Shown one piece after another: positions 1 to 8,481 of a stretch of 15,248 bases of DNA (its first letter is position 1; each line of letters begins with the position of its first letter). Source of the DNA: UBA10449 sp005883585 (GTDB taxonomy: Bacteria > Chloroflexota > Dormibacteria > Dormibacterales > Dormibacteraceae); the NCBI GenBank assembly GCA_005883585.1, contig VBFD01000108.1, positions 1 through 15,248 on the forward strand, in the 5' to 3' direction. Both the position numbers and the translations under genes were made by a program. The notes below the pieces were generated by a model, which was not told the DNA's origin, ran no database searches, and saw only the letters and a program-made list of their open reading frames with translations.

Positions 1-8
1 CGACGGCG

Positions 9-1145
9 ATGACGACGAGCACGCCGAACTTGACGGCTAGCGCTGCGCTGAAGACACCTCTCTACAAACGCCACGTCGCGCTCGGTGGACGCATGGTGGA
101 CTTCGGCGGTTGGGAGCTGCCGCAGCAGTACACATCGATTCGTGACGAGCACCTGGCAGTTCGCCAGGTCGCAGGTTTGTTCGACATCTCGCACATGGGC
201 CGATTCAGGGTCACAGGCGGTGGCAGCTTCGAATTCCTGCAAGGCCTTCTCACCAACGACCTGTCACGGATCGGATACGGGCGTGCCCAGTACAACCTGA
301 TGTGCGACGAAGCCGGCGGAATCCTCGACGACCTGGTCGTGTACTGGGGCGAGGAAGGTTTCTTCGTCGTCGTCAACGCCGCCAACCGTGAGCAGGATCT
401 CGAGTGGATGCGCGCCCACGCGACTGGCGGGGTCGAAATCGAAGACCGCACCTTCGAGCTGGGGCTGGTCGCATTTCAGGGCCCGAGGGCCGCTGAGCTC
501 ATCCCGGCCGCGGCACTCGACGACCTGCCGTATTTCGGATTTCGGCCGGGCACCGTGGCTGGAGTCAGCGCGCTGGTCTCGCGCACCGGTTACACCGGTG
601 AAGATGGTTTCGAGATATTTGTCTCCGCCGATCGGGTGGACCAGGTCTGGGACGCGATACTCGAAAACGGCGCGCACGCCGGCGTCCTTCCGGCCGGGCT
701 GGGAGCACGCGATGCCACTCGCCTCGAGGCGGCACTCCGCTTGTATGGCAATGACATGGACGAAACCGTGAACCCATATGAGGCAGGGCTCGGGTGGACA
801 GTGCGGCTCGACAAGGGCGGATTCATCGGGCGAGACGCTCTCACGAAGGTCAAGGCCGACGGGCCCAAGCGGACGATCGTCGGCCTCCAGACCGCAGCGG
901 GTGACATCGCCCGTCATGGGACCGCGGTGAGCAGCCGAGGACGGCTGGTCGGCACAGTGACCAGCGGTACGCACTCATTCTTCCTCGGCCACCCCATCGC
1001 GCTGGCGATGGTGGAAGTCGCATCATTGCGAGTCGGGGAAACGGCTGCCGTGGACGTTCGAGGTCGCGAAGCCTCCGCCGAGGTCGTGCAGCTGCCTTTC
1101 TACCGCGGCTCGGCGCGATCGGCCGCCGCGCCGACGAAGTCCTGA
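9..1145 (+). CDS. gcvT: Aminomethyltransferase, glycine cleavage T protein
   Basis: T protein of the cytoplasmic glycine cleavage system. It takes the aminomethyl group from the lipoyl arm of GcvH and, with tetrahydrofolate, releases ammonia and forms 5,10-methylene-THF. The 378 residues match the usual family length. Recognisable blocks are the N-terminal TPLYKRHVALGGRMVDFGGW (residues 16-35), the DEHLAVR...GLFDISHMG stretch (46-64), and GGILDDLVVYW (103-113), whose Asp107/Asp108 pair lies where the family keeps its catalytic aspartate. YTGEDGFEI of the folate-binding core and a C-terminal barrel domain ending LPFYRG follow. The ATG at 9 fits the family N terminus, but the frame stays open to the window edge and no Shine-Dalgarno is visible, so an earlier start cannot be excluded. 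It is first in the gcvT-gcvH-gcvPA-gcvPB order, 40 bp before gcvH. Confidence 0.95.
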   Translation: MTTSTPNLTASAALKTPLYKRHVALGGRMVDFGGWELPQQYTSIRDEHLAVRQVAGLFDISHMGRFRVTGGGSFEFLQGLLTNDLSRIGYGRAQYNLMCDEAGGILDDLVVYWGEEGFFVVVNAANREQDLEWMRAHATGGVEIEDRTFELGLVAFQGPRAAELIPAAALDDLPYFGFRPGTVAGVSALVSRTGYTGEDGFEIFVSADRVDQVWDAILENGAHAGVLPAGLGARDATRLEAALRLYGNDMDETVNPYEAGLGWTVRLDKGGFIGRDALTKVKADGPKRTIVGLQTAAGDIARHGTAVSSRGRLVGTVTSGTHSFFLGHPIALAMVEVASLRVGETAAVDVRGREASAEVVQLPFYRGSARSAAAPTKS

Positions 1146-1172
1146 GCCGAGCTGCGGCGTCGTTCACGAAGA

Positions 1173-1179
1173 GGGAGGA
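1173..1179 (+). promoter_or_regulatory. Strong ribosome binding site of gcvH
   Basis: GGGAGGA lies 6 nt before the ATG at 1186. It is the clearest Shine-Dalgarno sequence in the window and fixes the gcvH start. Confidence 0.7.
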
Positions 1180-1185
1180 CTAGGA

Positions 1186-1560
1186 ATGGCGGGCCGGCTG
1201 TACACCAAGAGCCATGAATGGCTGACCGTCGAAGGCAAGAGCGCCACCGTCGGCATCAGCGATTTCGCCCAATCGCAGCTCGGCGACGTCGTTTTTCTCG
1301 AGCTTCCGAGTCCGGGAAGGAAGCTGGAGGCGGGCGAGAGCTTTGGCGTCGTCGAGTCGGTCAAAGCCGCCAGCGATCTCTACGCTCCGCTTTCAGGCCG
1401 CGTGGCGGAGGTCAACGACAAGCTGGCCGGCAAGCCCGAGCTCATCAATTCGGATCCCTTCGGCGACGGCTGGATCCTGAAGCTCGATATCTCCGGTGAG
1501 CTGCCCAAGGATCTGATGGACGAGGACGCGTACAAGAAGTTCACGGAGACCGGCGCCTAG
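1186..1560 (+). CDS. gcvH: Glycine cleavage system H protein (lipoyl carrier)
   Basis: Small carrier protein whose lipoylated lysine shuttles the aminomethyl group from the P protein to the T protein and is reoxidised by the L protein. The 124 residues are the typical length. The start MAGRLYTKSHEWL matches the conserved family N terminus. The lipoylation motif ESVKAASD places the modified residue at Lys60. The flanking GDVVFLELP and SGRVAEVNDKL strands complete the hammerhead lipoyl fold. GGGAGGA 6 nt upstream supports the ATG at 1186. The TAG stop is followed after a single base by the TTG start of gcvPA, so the two are probably translationally coupled. No lipoate ligase or synthase gene is seen in the window. 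Confidence 0.96.
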   Translation: MAGRLYTKSHEWLTVEGKSATVGISDFAQSQLGDVVFLELPSPGRKLEAGESFGVVESVKAASDLYAPLSGRVAEVNDKLAGKPELINSDPFGDGWILKLDISGELPKDLMDEDAYKKFTETGA

Positions 1561-1561
1561 A

Positions 1562-2851
1562 TTGCCCTACCTCGTCCACTCCCCAGAAGAGCGCGCCGAG
1601 ATGTTGGCCGCGATCGGGGTCGATTCCATGGAAGGTCTCCTTGTCGACATCCCGCAGTCGCTGCGCATCCCAAGACTCGAGCTCCCGAATGGTTTGTCTG
1701 AGTTCGAAACGATGGCTCAGATCGCTGCGCTGGCCGCGCGTAATCGTGCCTATCCCGACCGCCTTACGTTTCGGGGCGGCGGGGTCTATCGCCGGTTCAT
1801 TCCTGCCCTCGTGGCGGCGGTTACGTCCAAACCCGAGTTCTACACGGCCTACACGCCTTACCAACCCGAGGCGAGCCAGGGCACGCTGCAGGCGATCTAC
1901 GAATTTCAAACCCTCATCGCCGAGCTCACCGCGCTCGACGTTGCCAACGCATCGCTGTATGACGGAGCGACCGCGGTTGCCGAGGCGGCGATGATGGCGC
2001 ACGTCCACACTGGCCGGAACGAGGTCCTCGTTGCCGGGTACGTGCATCCCGAATACGTCGAGGTCCTGCGCGGATTCAGCGAAGGTCGCGGCATCAAGGT
2101 CAAGAAGGGCTCTGAGCCAACCGCCAAGACGGCCGCGGTCGTCTTTCAGCAGCCGGATTTCCTTGGTCTTCTCGTCGACGCACGTGATTTGACCCAGCGT
2201 GCGCACGATGTCGGGGCGCTCGCGATTGCGTGTGTCGATCCGATCAGCCTTGCCCTTCTGGCTCCGCCCGGCGAGTACGGCGCGGACATCGCCGTCGGCG
2301 AGGGGCAGCAGCTCGGCCTCAGCCCCAGCTATGGCGGTCCACACGTCGGATTCGTCGCCTGCCGCAAGGAGCTTGTGCGCCGCCTGCCCGGCCGCTTGAT
2401 CGGTACATCGCACGACGCCGAGGGGCGGCGCGGATTTGTTCTCACTCTCACCGCGCGCGAGCAGCACATCCGGCGCGAGAAGGCGACCTCCAACATCTGC
2501 ACCAACCATTCGCTGTGCGCACTGGCGGCCAGCGTCTACATGACCTATATGGGGGCCGAAGGCATGCGTCACATCGCCGAGGTCAGCTTCAAGCGCGCCC
2601 ACGCGTTGGCGGAGCGGCTCGCCAAGTTGCCAGGTTGGGAGCTCGCGTTTCCCGAGCGGCGGTTCCTGAACGAGTTCCCGATTCGCGTGCCGAAAGCGGC
2701 GGCGGTGAATCGTAAGCTGGCCCGCAAGGGAATGCTCGGCGGGCTGGACGTGCATCGCTGGTTCCGCGAGCTCAACGGGGTGCTCACCTTCACGTGCACA
2801 GAGGTCAACGATGCCCGTGCTATTGACGACCTCGTCGAGGCGCTGAGCTGA
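1562..2851 (+). CDS. gcvPA: Glycine dehydrogenase (decarboxylating) subunit 1
   Basis: N-terminal half of the two-subunit glycine decarboxylase (P protein). With GcvPB it decarboxylates glycine and loads the aminomethyl group onto lipoyl-GcvH. It has the aminotransferase-like fold. Recognisable blocks are YTPYQPEASQGTLQAIYEFQ (about residues 100-119), the LYDGATAVAEAAMMA segment, EGQQLGLSPSYGGPHVGF, and the near-C-terminal REQHIRREKATSNICTN signature. The 429 residues are close to the family's roughly 440-450. The TTG start at 1562 gives MPYLVHSPEERAEMLAAIG, which lines up with the family N terminus; a GGAG at 1545-1548 is distant. The stop overlaps the gcvPB start by one base (TGATG). The split gcvPA/gcvPB form is typical of Gram-positive, Chloroflexota, Thermotogota and archaeal lineages; Proteobacteria usually have one fused P protein. 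Confidence 0.95.
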   Translation: MPYLVHSPEERAEMLAAIGVDSMEGLLVDIPQSLRIPRLELPNGLSEFETMAQIAALAARNRAYPDRLTFRGGGVYRRFIPALVAAVTSKPEFYTAYTPYQPEASQGTLQAIYEFQTLIAELTALDVANASLYDGATAVAEAAMMAHVHTGRNEVLVAGYVHPEYVEVLRGFSEGRGIKVKKGSEPTAKTAAVVFQQPDFLGLLVDARDLTQRAHDVGALAIACVDPISLALLAPPGEYGADIAVGEGQQLGLSPSYGGPHVGFVACRKELVRRLPGRLIGTSHDAEGRRGFVLTLTAREQHIRREKATSNICTNHSLCALAASVYMTYMGAEGMRHIAEVSFKRAHALAERLAKLPGWELAFPERRFLNEFPIRVPKAAAVNRKLARKGMLGGLDVHRWFRELNGVLTFTCTEVNDARAIDDLVEALS

Positions 2852-4347
2852 TGACCGAGCTGCTGAGCTTCGAAAAGAGCCGGCCGAACGTGCATGCGCC
2901 ACGCCTACCAGACGCGGATGTCACCGCTCCGGAGCTCGAGGAAGTCTTCCCTACAGAGCTCCTGCGGTCTCAGCCCCCCACCTTGCCGAGGCTGAGCGAG
3001 CCCGAAGTCATGCGCCACTACAGCAGGCTCGCCTCGATGAACTACTCGATCAGCGAGCAGTTCTACCCATTGGGCAGCTGCACCATGAAGTACAACCCCG
3101 TCGCCAACGAAGCCGCGGCGGCTCTGCCTGGGTTTTCCGCCCTACACCCATATCAGGAGGAGGACAGCGTCCAGGGCGCGCTCGAGCTGATGTGGCGTCT
3201 CGAGCAGGCCTTGTGCGCGGTGGTCGGAGTCGATCGAGTCACCCTGCAGCCGGCTGCCGGCGCCCACGGCGAGTGGACCGCGCTGCGCATGATCCAGGCC
3301 TACCACCGCTCTCGCGGCGAAGCCCGGACCGAAGTCCTCGTCCCCGATTCAGCCCACGGGACGAATCCGGCCAGCGCCGCCCTCAGTGGATTCCAGGTCG
3401 TGGAGGTGGCTTCCGCCCCGGACGGGCGCATCAGCCTGGCCGACCTGGAGTCGAAGCTCTCGAGTAAAGTCGCCGCTTTGATGCTGACTAACCCCAACAC
3501 CTTGGGACTCTTTGAAAGGGACATACTGGATATAGCTGAGCTGGTGCACAACACGGGAGCCATGCTCTACTACGACGGCGCCAACCTCAACGCCTTCATG
3601 GGCGTCTGCCGGCCCGGCGACATGGGTTTCGACGCCGTCCACATGAACCTGCACAAGACTTTCACGACCCCCCATGGCGGGGGCGGGCCGGGCGCCGGTC
3701 CGGTAGGCGTGAAGACCGAACTGGTTCCGTTCCTGCCGGCGCCAACGGTTGAACGCATGAACGGCCATCTCAAGCTCGACTTCAAGCGGCCGCAGTCGAT
3801 CGGCAGGGTGCGCAGCTTTTACGGCAACTTCGGGATGCTCGTGCGCGCGTACACCTACATCGTCGCGATGGGTGGGGACGGGCTGACGCAGGCCTCGATG
3901 GACGCCGTGCTTTCGGCCAACTACCTGCGCAAGCGCGTCGAGGGCCTTCTCGAGATGCCACACGATGGCCCGTGCATGCACGAGTTCGTGGCGAGCGCCC
4001 GCAACCTTGCCCCCAACGGCATCAAGGCGCTCGACGTGGCCAAGGGCCTTCTCGAACGCGACTTTTATGCCCCCACGATCTACTTCCCGCTGGTCGTTCC
4101 CGAGGCGATCATGGTCGAGCCCACCGAGACCGAAAGCAAGCCGACCCTGGACGCCTTCGCAGCGGCGATTGCGGACATCGTGCGCGAGGCAAAAGAGGAG
4201 CCGGACAGGCTGCATCACGCGCCCCACGGCCTGCCCGTCGGCCGCCTGGACGAGGTGGCCACGGCACGCCGTATCAACGCCTTTCTGCAGGGCCAGAGCG
4301 AGGACCCCGTCCTGCGCTGGAAACCAGATCAAAATCAGGCCTGTTAA
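2851..4347 (+). CDS. gcvPB: Glycine dehydrogenase (decarboxylating) subunit 2
   Basis: PLP-binding subunit of the P protein and partner of GcvPA. It forms the external aldimine with glycine and releases CO2. Conserved signatures are MNYSISEQFYPLGSCTMKYN in the N-terminal third, LQPAAGAHGEWTAL, PDSAHGTNPASA, LTNPNTLGLFE and YYDGANLNAFMG. The PLP-lysine motif MNLHKTFTTPHGGGGPG puts the Schiff-base residue at Lys269. The 498 residues match the family. The ATG shares its A with the gcvPA stop, so the genes are translationally coupled. It is the last gene of the glycine cleavage operon. The gene for the shared dihydrolipoyl dehydrogenase is not in the window, as is common. Confidence 0.96.
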   Translation: MTELLSFEKSRPNVHAPRLPDADVTAPELEEVFPTELLRSQPPTLPRLSEPEVMRHYSRLASMNYSISEQFYPLGSCTMKYNPVANEAAAALPGFSALHPYQEEDSVQGALELMWRLEQALCAVVGVDRVTLQPAAGAHGEWTALRMIQAYHRSRGEARTEVLVPDSAHGTNPASAALSGFQVVEVASAPDGRISLADLESKLSSKVAALMLTNPNTLGLFERDILDIAELVHNTGAMLYYDGANLNAFMGVCRPGDMGFDAVHMNLHKTFTTPHGGGGPGAGPVGVKTELVPFLPAPTVERMNGHLKLDFKRPQSIGRVRSFYGNFGMLVRAYTYIVAMGGDGLTQASMDAVLSANYLRKRVEGLLEMPHDGPCMHEFVASARNLAPNGIKALDVAKGLLERDFYAPTIYFPLVVPEAIMVEPTETESKPTLDAFAAAIADIVREAKEEPDRLHHAPHGLPVGRLDEVATARRINAFLQGQSEDPVLRWKPDQNQAC

Positions 4348-4348
4348 G

Positions 4349-4368
4349 GGCCTTCCCGAGGCCATTTT
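4349..4368 (+). terminator. Weak hairpin with short T tract after gcvPB
   Basis: GGCCT (4349-4353) and AGGCC (4359-4363) can pair around a 5-nt loop, followed by ATTTT. It starts one base after the gcvPB stop codon, the right place for an operon terminator. The 5-bp stem and 4-T run are short, so it may terminate poorly or be chance. Confidence 0.3.
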
Positions 4369-4384
4369 CGAACTCGAAATCCGG

Positions 4385-4390
4385 TAAAAT
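4385..4390 (+). promoter_or_regulatory. gyrB: Possible -10 element for the gyrB operon
   Basis: TAAAAT stands out in an otherwise GC-rich 109-bp gap and lies 67 bp before the gyrB GTG. No convincing -35 hexamer is found at 16-18 bp spacing (TTTTCG at 4365-4370 is a poor match and too close). The call rests mainly on position and local AT content. Confidence 0.25.
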
Positions 4391-4438
4391 TACTGTCCTG
4401 AGACTCTGCCCAGTTGATCCCTACAAGTTCTCCAGGCT

Positions 4439-4445
4439 GGGAGGG
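4439..4445 (+). promoter_or_regulatory. gyrB: Ribosome binding site of gyrB
   Basis: GGGAGGG lies 11 nt before the GTG at 4457. It supports this start, although the spacing is on the long side. Confidence 0.45.
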
Positions 4446-4456
4446 CTGAAATACCG

Positions 4457-6406
4457 GTGAGCAAGGCCCAAAAGCCTCTCGCTGTGCGTAGCCGCAGGCC
4501 CCAGCCTTTAGGCGCCGACGTGGCGTACACCGCCGAGCAGATCCAGGTCCTCGAGGGCCGGGAGCACGTCCGGCGGCGTCCGAGCATGTACATCGGATCG
4601 ACGACCACGGAAGGCCTGCATCACCTGGTCTACGAGGTCGTCGACAACGCTGTTGACGAGGCGCTGGCGGGCTACGCCACCAGGATCGTCGTCACGCTTT
4701 TCGCGGACGGCAGCGTCCAGGTCGATGACAACGGTCGCGGCATCCCGGTCGACATGCACAAGAAAGAGGGGCTTTCCGCCCTGGAGCTGGTCCTCACCCG
4801 CCTCAACGCGGGGGGCAAGTTCGGCGGCGGTGGATACAAGGTGTCGTCAGGGCTGCACGGGGTCGGCGTGTCGGCGGTCAACTTCCTAAGCGAGCGCCTG
4901 CAGGTTTGGGTGCACCTGAACGGCAAGATCCACCACCAGGAGTTCGCTCGCGGGGTGCCCAAGGGCGGCGTGAAGGTCGTCGGTAAGACCGATCGCACGG
5001 GCACCATCGTGCGGTTCTGGCCCGACCCGCAGATCTTCCCCGACACGAAGTTCGACCGCGAGGTGATCCAGCACCGGCTGCGCGAGATGGCTTACCTGAA
5101 CAAGCGGCTGGAGATCGCCCTCGCGGACGAGGGCCTCGGGTTCACCAACACCTTCTATTTCGAGGGTGGCATCGTCTCGTTCGTCCGCGCGCTCAACCGC
5201 GACAAGGCAGTCGTCAACCACATGCCGTTCTATGTCGACCGCGAGGTCGAAGGGACGCAGGTCGAGATCGCGCTCCAGTACAACGAGACTTTCGTCGAGA
5301 ACGTCCTGGCGTTCGCCAACACCATCCACACCATCGAGGGTGGGAGCCATCTGACGGGCTTTCGGTCGGCGCTGACGAACGTGCTCAACCGCTACGCGCG
5401 CAAGGCAGGCATCCTCAAGGAGGCAGATCCCAACCTGACTGGCGAAGACGTCCGCGAAGGCCTTACCGCCGTGATCAGCGTCAAGGTCCTCGAGCCTCAG
5501 TTCGAAGGCCAGACCAAAGGGAAGCTCGGCAACGCCGAGGTGCAAGGACATGTGTCGACTGCGCTTACCGAGGGCCTGACCCAGTACCTGGAGGAAAACC
5601 CCTCAGAGGGCCGACGCATCGTCGAGAAGTCGCTCACCGCCGCGCGGGCTCGCGAGGCTGCGCGCAAGGCCCGCGACCTGGTGCAGCGGAAGAGCCTTCT
5701 CGAGTCGAGCACGCTGCCCGGCAAGCTGGCCGACTGCTCGGAGCGCGATCCCGCGCTGTGCGAGCTCTATATCGTCGAAGGTGATTCCGCCGGCGGCACC
5801 GCCAAAGGTGGGCGCGATCGGCGAACGCAGGCGATTCTTCCCTTGCGGGGCAAGATCCTCAATGTCGAGAAGGCGCGTCTGGACAAAGTCCTCACATTCG
5901 AGGAGATTCGCAACCTCATCACCGCGATGGGCGCGGGCGTCGGCGACAACTTCAACATCGAAAAGCTCCGCTACCACAAGATCGTGACGATGACCGACGC
6001 CGACGTGGATGGGAGCCACATCCGCACGCTGCTGCTCACTTTTTTCTTCCGCTATTTCCCCGACATCATCGACAAGGGCTACCTCTACATGGCCCAGCCG
6101 CCGCTCTACAAGGTATTCAAGGGCAAGCAGGTGTTGTGGTGTCACTCGGAGGCGGAAAGGGACAAGGCCGTGCGCCAGCTCGGCAAGAATGCGGAAGTCT
6201 CGCGCATGAAAGGTCTTGGTGAGATGAACGCCGACGAGCTCTGGGAGACGACCATGAACCCGCAAACGCGGGTGCTCCTTCGAGTCCATGTCGAGGACGC
6301 GGCGGCGGTCAATGAAACATTCGAGAAGCTGATGGGGCCCGACGTCGAGCCGCGCAAGAAGTTCATTCAGGCGCACGCCAAGACCGTCCGCAACCTCGAC
6401 ATCTGA
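4457..6406 (+). CDS. gyrB: DNA gyrase subunit B (ATPase)
   Basis: ATPase subunit of DNA gyrase; with GyrA it introduces negative supercoils. The GHKL domain shows VYEVVDNAVDEA (Glu60 is the likely general base, Asn64 binds Mg), DNGRGIP with Asp91 contacting adenine, and GLHGVGVSAVN. The TOPRIM domain has LYIVEGDSAGG with Glu441, then the LPLRGKILNVEKA block, and MTDADVDGSHI with Asp514, Asp516 and Asp518 as the metal site. The protein ends NLDI, typical of GyrB. At 649 residues it lacks the roughly 165-residue insertion of enterobacterial GyrB. The GTG start leaves about 23 residues before the conserved YTAEQIQVLEG; GGGAGGG precedes it. It heads the gyrB-plsX-fabF-gyrA operon. ParE was considered, but the partner subunit carries a GyrA-box-like motif, so gyrase is the better call. 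Confidence 0.95.
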   Translation: MSKAQKPLAVRSRRPQPLGADVAYTAEQIQVLEGREHVRRRPSMYIGSTTTEGLHHLVYEVVDNAVDEALAGYATRIVVTLFADGSVQVDDNGRGIPVDMHKKEGLSALELVLTRLNAGGKFGGGGYKVSSGLHGVGVSAVNFLSERLQVWVHLNGKIHHQEFARGVPKGGVKVVGKTDRTGTIVRFWPDPQIFPDTKFDREVIQHRLREMAYLNKRLEIALADEGLGFTNTFYFEGGIVSFVRALNRDKAVVNHMPFYVDREVEGTQVEIALQYNETFVENVLAFANTIHTIEGGSHLTGFRSALTNVLNRYARKAGILKEADPNLTGEDVREGLTAVISVKVLEPQFEGQTKGKLGNAEVQGHVSTALTEGLTQYLEENPSEGRRIVEKSLTAARAREAARKARDLVQRKSLLESSTLPGKLADCSERDPALCELYIVEGDSAGGTAKGGRDRRTQAILPLRGKILNVEKARLDKVLTFEEIRNLITAMGAGVGDNFNIEKLRYHKIVTMTDADVDGSHIRTLLLTFFFRYFPDIIDKGYLYMAQPPLYKVFKGKQVLWCHSEAERDKAVRQLGKNAEVSRMKGLGEMNADELWETTMNPQTRVLLRVHVEDAAAVNETFEKLMGPDVEPRKKFIQAHAKTVRNLDI

Positions 6407-6421
6407 AGAGGGCGGCCGCCT

Positions 6422-7396
6422 ATGCGAATAGCAGTCGACGCCATGGGCGGCGACCACGCGCCGGCGCAGGTGTTGGAGGGCGCCTCGCAGGCGGTCGCGG
6501 AGTACGGCATCGAGGTTGCCGTGGTCGGTTCGCCTGCGATCGTGCAGCCGTTGCTCGACAAGCATCCGCGATTGACGCTGTGCCCCTCCACGCAGGTCAT
6601 CGCCATGGACGAGCATCCCGCGCAGGCAGTGCGGTCCAAGCCCGATTCGTCGATGGCGGTCTGCGCGCGCCTGTGCAAAGAAGGCAGGGCTGATGGCTGG
6701 ATCTCCGCGGGCAACTCAGGCGCGATCATGGCCACAGCACTCTTCATCCAGGGGCGCATCAGAGGTGTGGAGCGTCCCGCGTTGGGTTCGATCGTGCCGA
6801 TCAAGAATGGGTTCGCCTACTTTCTAGACGTCGGCGCCAACGTTGACTCTAAGCCCGAATACATGGTCCAGTTCGCGGCCATGGGCGCTGTCTATGCGCG
6901 CGAGATGATGGGCCGGTCCGATCCGCGGGTGGGCCTGTTGAGCAATGGCGAGGAGGAGGGCAAGGGGGACGAGCTCGTCAAGGAGACGGCGCGCCGGCTG
7001 AATGGCTCGATGCGCGGCTTCATAGGCAACGTCGAGCCCAAGGACCTTTACGCCGGCAAGGCCGACGTCGTCGTCGCCGACGGCTTCGTCGGCAACATTG
7101 CTATCAAGATGGCCGAGGCGACTGCGGATTTTCTGTTCCGAAGCCTGCGCGAGGAGATTCCACGCACGCTACAGGGCAAGGTGGGCGGTGCGCTCATCCG
7201 TGACGGCGTTCAGCGGCTGCGCGGCAGCATGGACTGGAGAGAGTTCGGCGGTGCACCGCTGCTCGGCATCGATGGGGTCGCGGTGGTGGCGCACGGGCGG
7301 TCCGACGCGCGTGCCATCAAGAACGCAATCCGCGTGACGAAGGAAGCCGTCGAGAATCAACTCGTGCGTAAGATTCGGGCTGAGGTGGGGAAGTGA
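6422..7396 (+). CDS. plsX: Phosphate acyltransferase PlsX
   Basis: Peripheral membrane enzyme that converts acyl-ACP to acyl-phosphate, the donor for PlsY in the first acylation of glycerol-3-phosphate. The N terminus MRIAVDAMGGDHAP is the family hallmark. Other conserved blocks are GWISAGNSGAIMATAL, the GSIVPIKNG and LDVGANVD stretches, LLSNGEEEGKGDELVKE, and KADVVVADGFVGNIAIK. The 324 residues are near the usual 330-345. AGAGGG at 6407-6412, just after the gyrB stop, can serve as a ribosome binding site for the ATG at 6422. The end overlaps the fabF start by 4 nt (GTGA). plsX commonly neighbours fab genes; finding it between gyrase genes without fabD, fabG or acpP is unusual. Confidence 0.95.
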   Translation: MRIAVDAMGGDHAPAQVLEGASQAVAEYGIEVAVVGSPAIVQPLLDKHPRLTLCPSTQVIAMDEHPAQAVRSKPDSSMAVCARLCKEGRADGWISAGNSGAIMATALFIQGRIRGVERPALGSIVPIKNGFAYFLDVGANVDSKPEYMVQFAAMGAVYAREMMGRSDPRVGLLSNGEEEGKGDELVKETARRLNGSMRGFIGNVEPKDLYAGKADVVVADGFVGNIAIKMAEATADFLFRSLREEIPRTLQGKVGGALIRDGVQRLRGSMDWREFGGAPLLGIDGVAVVAHGRSDARAIKNAIRVTKEAVENQLVRKIRAEVGK

Positions 7397-8480
7397 AGAA
7401 CAACGGGCGCGTGCGCGTAGTCGTGACCGGGATGGGAACGGTGAACCCGCTCGGCAAATCCCTCGACGAATATTGGGACGGGCTCATCGAGGGCCGCAGC
7501 ACCGCCCGCATGGTCGAAGGCTCGTACTCGACAGAGAAGCTCACGACCAAGTTCGCCTGCGAAGTGCACGGTTTCGATCCGACCCAGTACATGGACCGGA
7601 AGACCGCGCAGCGGATGGCGCGCTTTTCGCAGCTGGCGGTGGCGGCGTCGTCCATGGCCCTCGAGGACTCCGGCCTGGACCTTTCCAAAGAAGACGACTT
7701 TCGCGTCGGGGTTGACATGGGGACCGGTATCGGTGGCTTCATCGAGATGACCGGCGGCGCGATCTCTTACGCGACCAAGGGCAGGCTGAATCCGCTCTAC
7801 GCGCCGATGATCATCCCGAACATGGCGGCGGAATCTCGGCGTTCAATGCGATCCGCGCTCTTTCCACGCGCAATGACGCGCCGGAAAAAGCGAGCCGGCC
7901 ATTTGATCGTGATCGCGACGGTTTCGTGCCCGGCGAGGGCGCGGGCACGCTGGTGCTGGAGTCGATCGATCACGCCATCAACCGCGGCGCCCGGATCTAC
8001 GGCGAGGTCTTGGGCTTCGCGACTACGTGTGATGCGTTTCATCAGGTGGCTCCCGATGAGACCGGCGAGGCGCCGGCCCAGGCGATCAAGCTGGCGTTGA
8101 AGGACGCGGGGGTCGAGCCGAAGGACCTCGATTACGTCAACGCGCACGGCACCTCGACGCAGTTGAACGACGCCGGCGAGACCAAAGCGCTGAAGCTCGC
8201 GCTTGGCGAGGACGCCTACAAGGTGGCGATCAGCAGCACCAAGTCGATGATCGGCCACCTGCTCGGCGCCGCCGGCGCCGTGGAGGCGATCGCGACTTTG
8301 CTGACCATCAATCGTGGGCTCATCCACCCGACGATCAACTACGAAAATCCAGACCCAGAATGCGACCTCGACTATGTGCCGAACGTGGCCCGCCGGAAGG
8401 ACGTGCACGTTGCCATCTCCAACGGTTTCGGCTTCGGCGGGCACAACGCAGTCGTGGTCCTGAAGAAGTACGAGGAATAG
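7393..8480 (+). pseudogene. fabF: 3-oxoacyl-ACP synthase II, disrupted by internal deletion and frameshift
   Basis: The 5' part (GTG at 7393 to about 7830) encodes a normal FabF N terminus, from RVVVTGMGTVNPLGKS to MIIPNMAA. The 3' part resumes in another frame (codons in phase with 7824) as GISAFNAIRALSTRND, then DRDGFVPGEGAGTLVLE, NAHGTSTQLND and SMIGHLLGAAGAVE, ending GFGFGGHNAVVVLKKYEE before TAG at 8478-8480. Compared from memory with E. coli FabF, about 54 residues between NM(V)AG and the G-x-x-x-F block are missing. They include the nucleophile loop (TACTSG in E. coli) with the catalytic cysteine. Both catalytic histidine motifs remain. The missing length must be 1 mod 3 (for example 160, 163 or 166 nt). 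Read from the GTG alone, translation would run out of frame to TGA at 8098-8100. It may be a true deletion or an assembly error; the intact remainder suggests it is recent or artefactual. Without the lesion the product would do condensing chain elongation in fatty acid synthesis. Confidence 0.85.
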
Positions 8481-8481
8481 A

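Noticed and set aside
1..8. Glycine riboswitch before the gcv operon
   Set aside because: Only 8 bases precede gcvT in the window, so it cannot be assessed; nothing like it is seen in the gcvPB-gyrB gap.
1541..2902. Long minus-strand open frame (453 codons) opposite gcvPA
   Set aside because: It is antisense to a clearly conserved gene, has no recognisable domain, and its composition fits a GC-rich shadow frame.
3349..4365. Minus-strand open frame (338 codons) opposite gcvPB
   Set aside because: It overlaps the PLP-lysine region of gcvPB completely and shows only shadow composition.
5603..6616. Minus-strand open frame (337 codons) opposite gyrB and plsX
   Set aside because: It spans two conserved genes and their junction on the other strand and has no recognisable protein features.
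7926..8480. Separate short gene from the GTG at 7926
   Set aside because: It is the C-terminal two thirds of FabF in a shifted frame; the same frame shows FabF homology upstream to about 7833, so it is part of the broken fabF.
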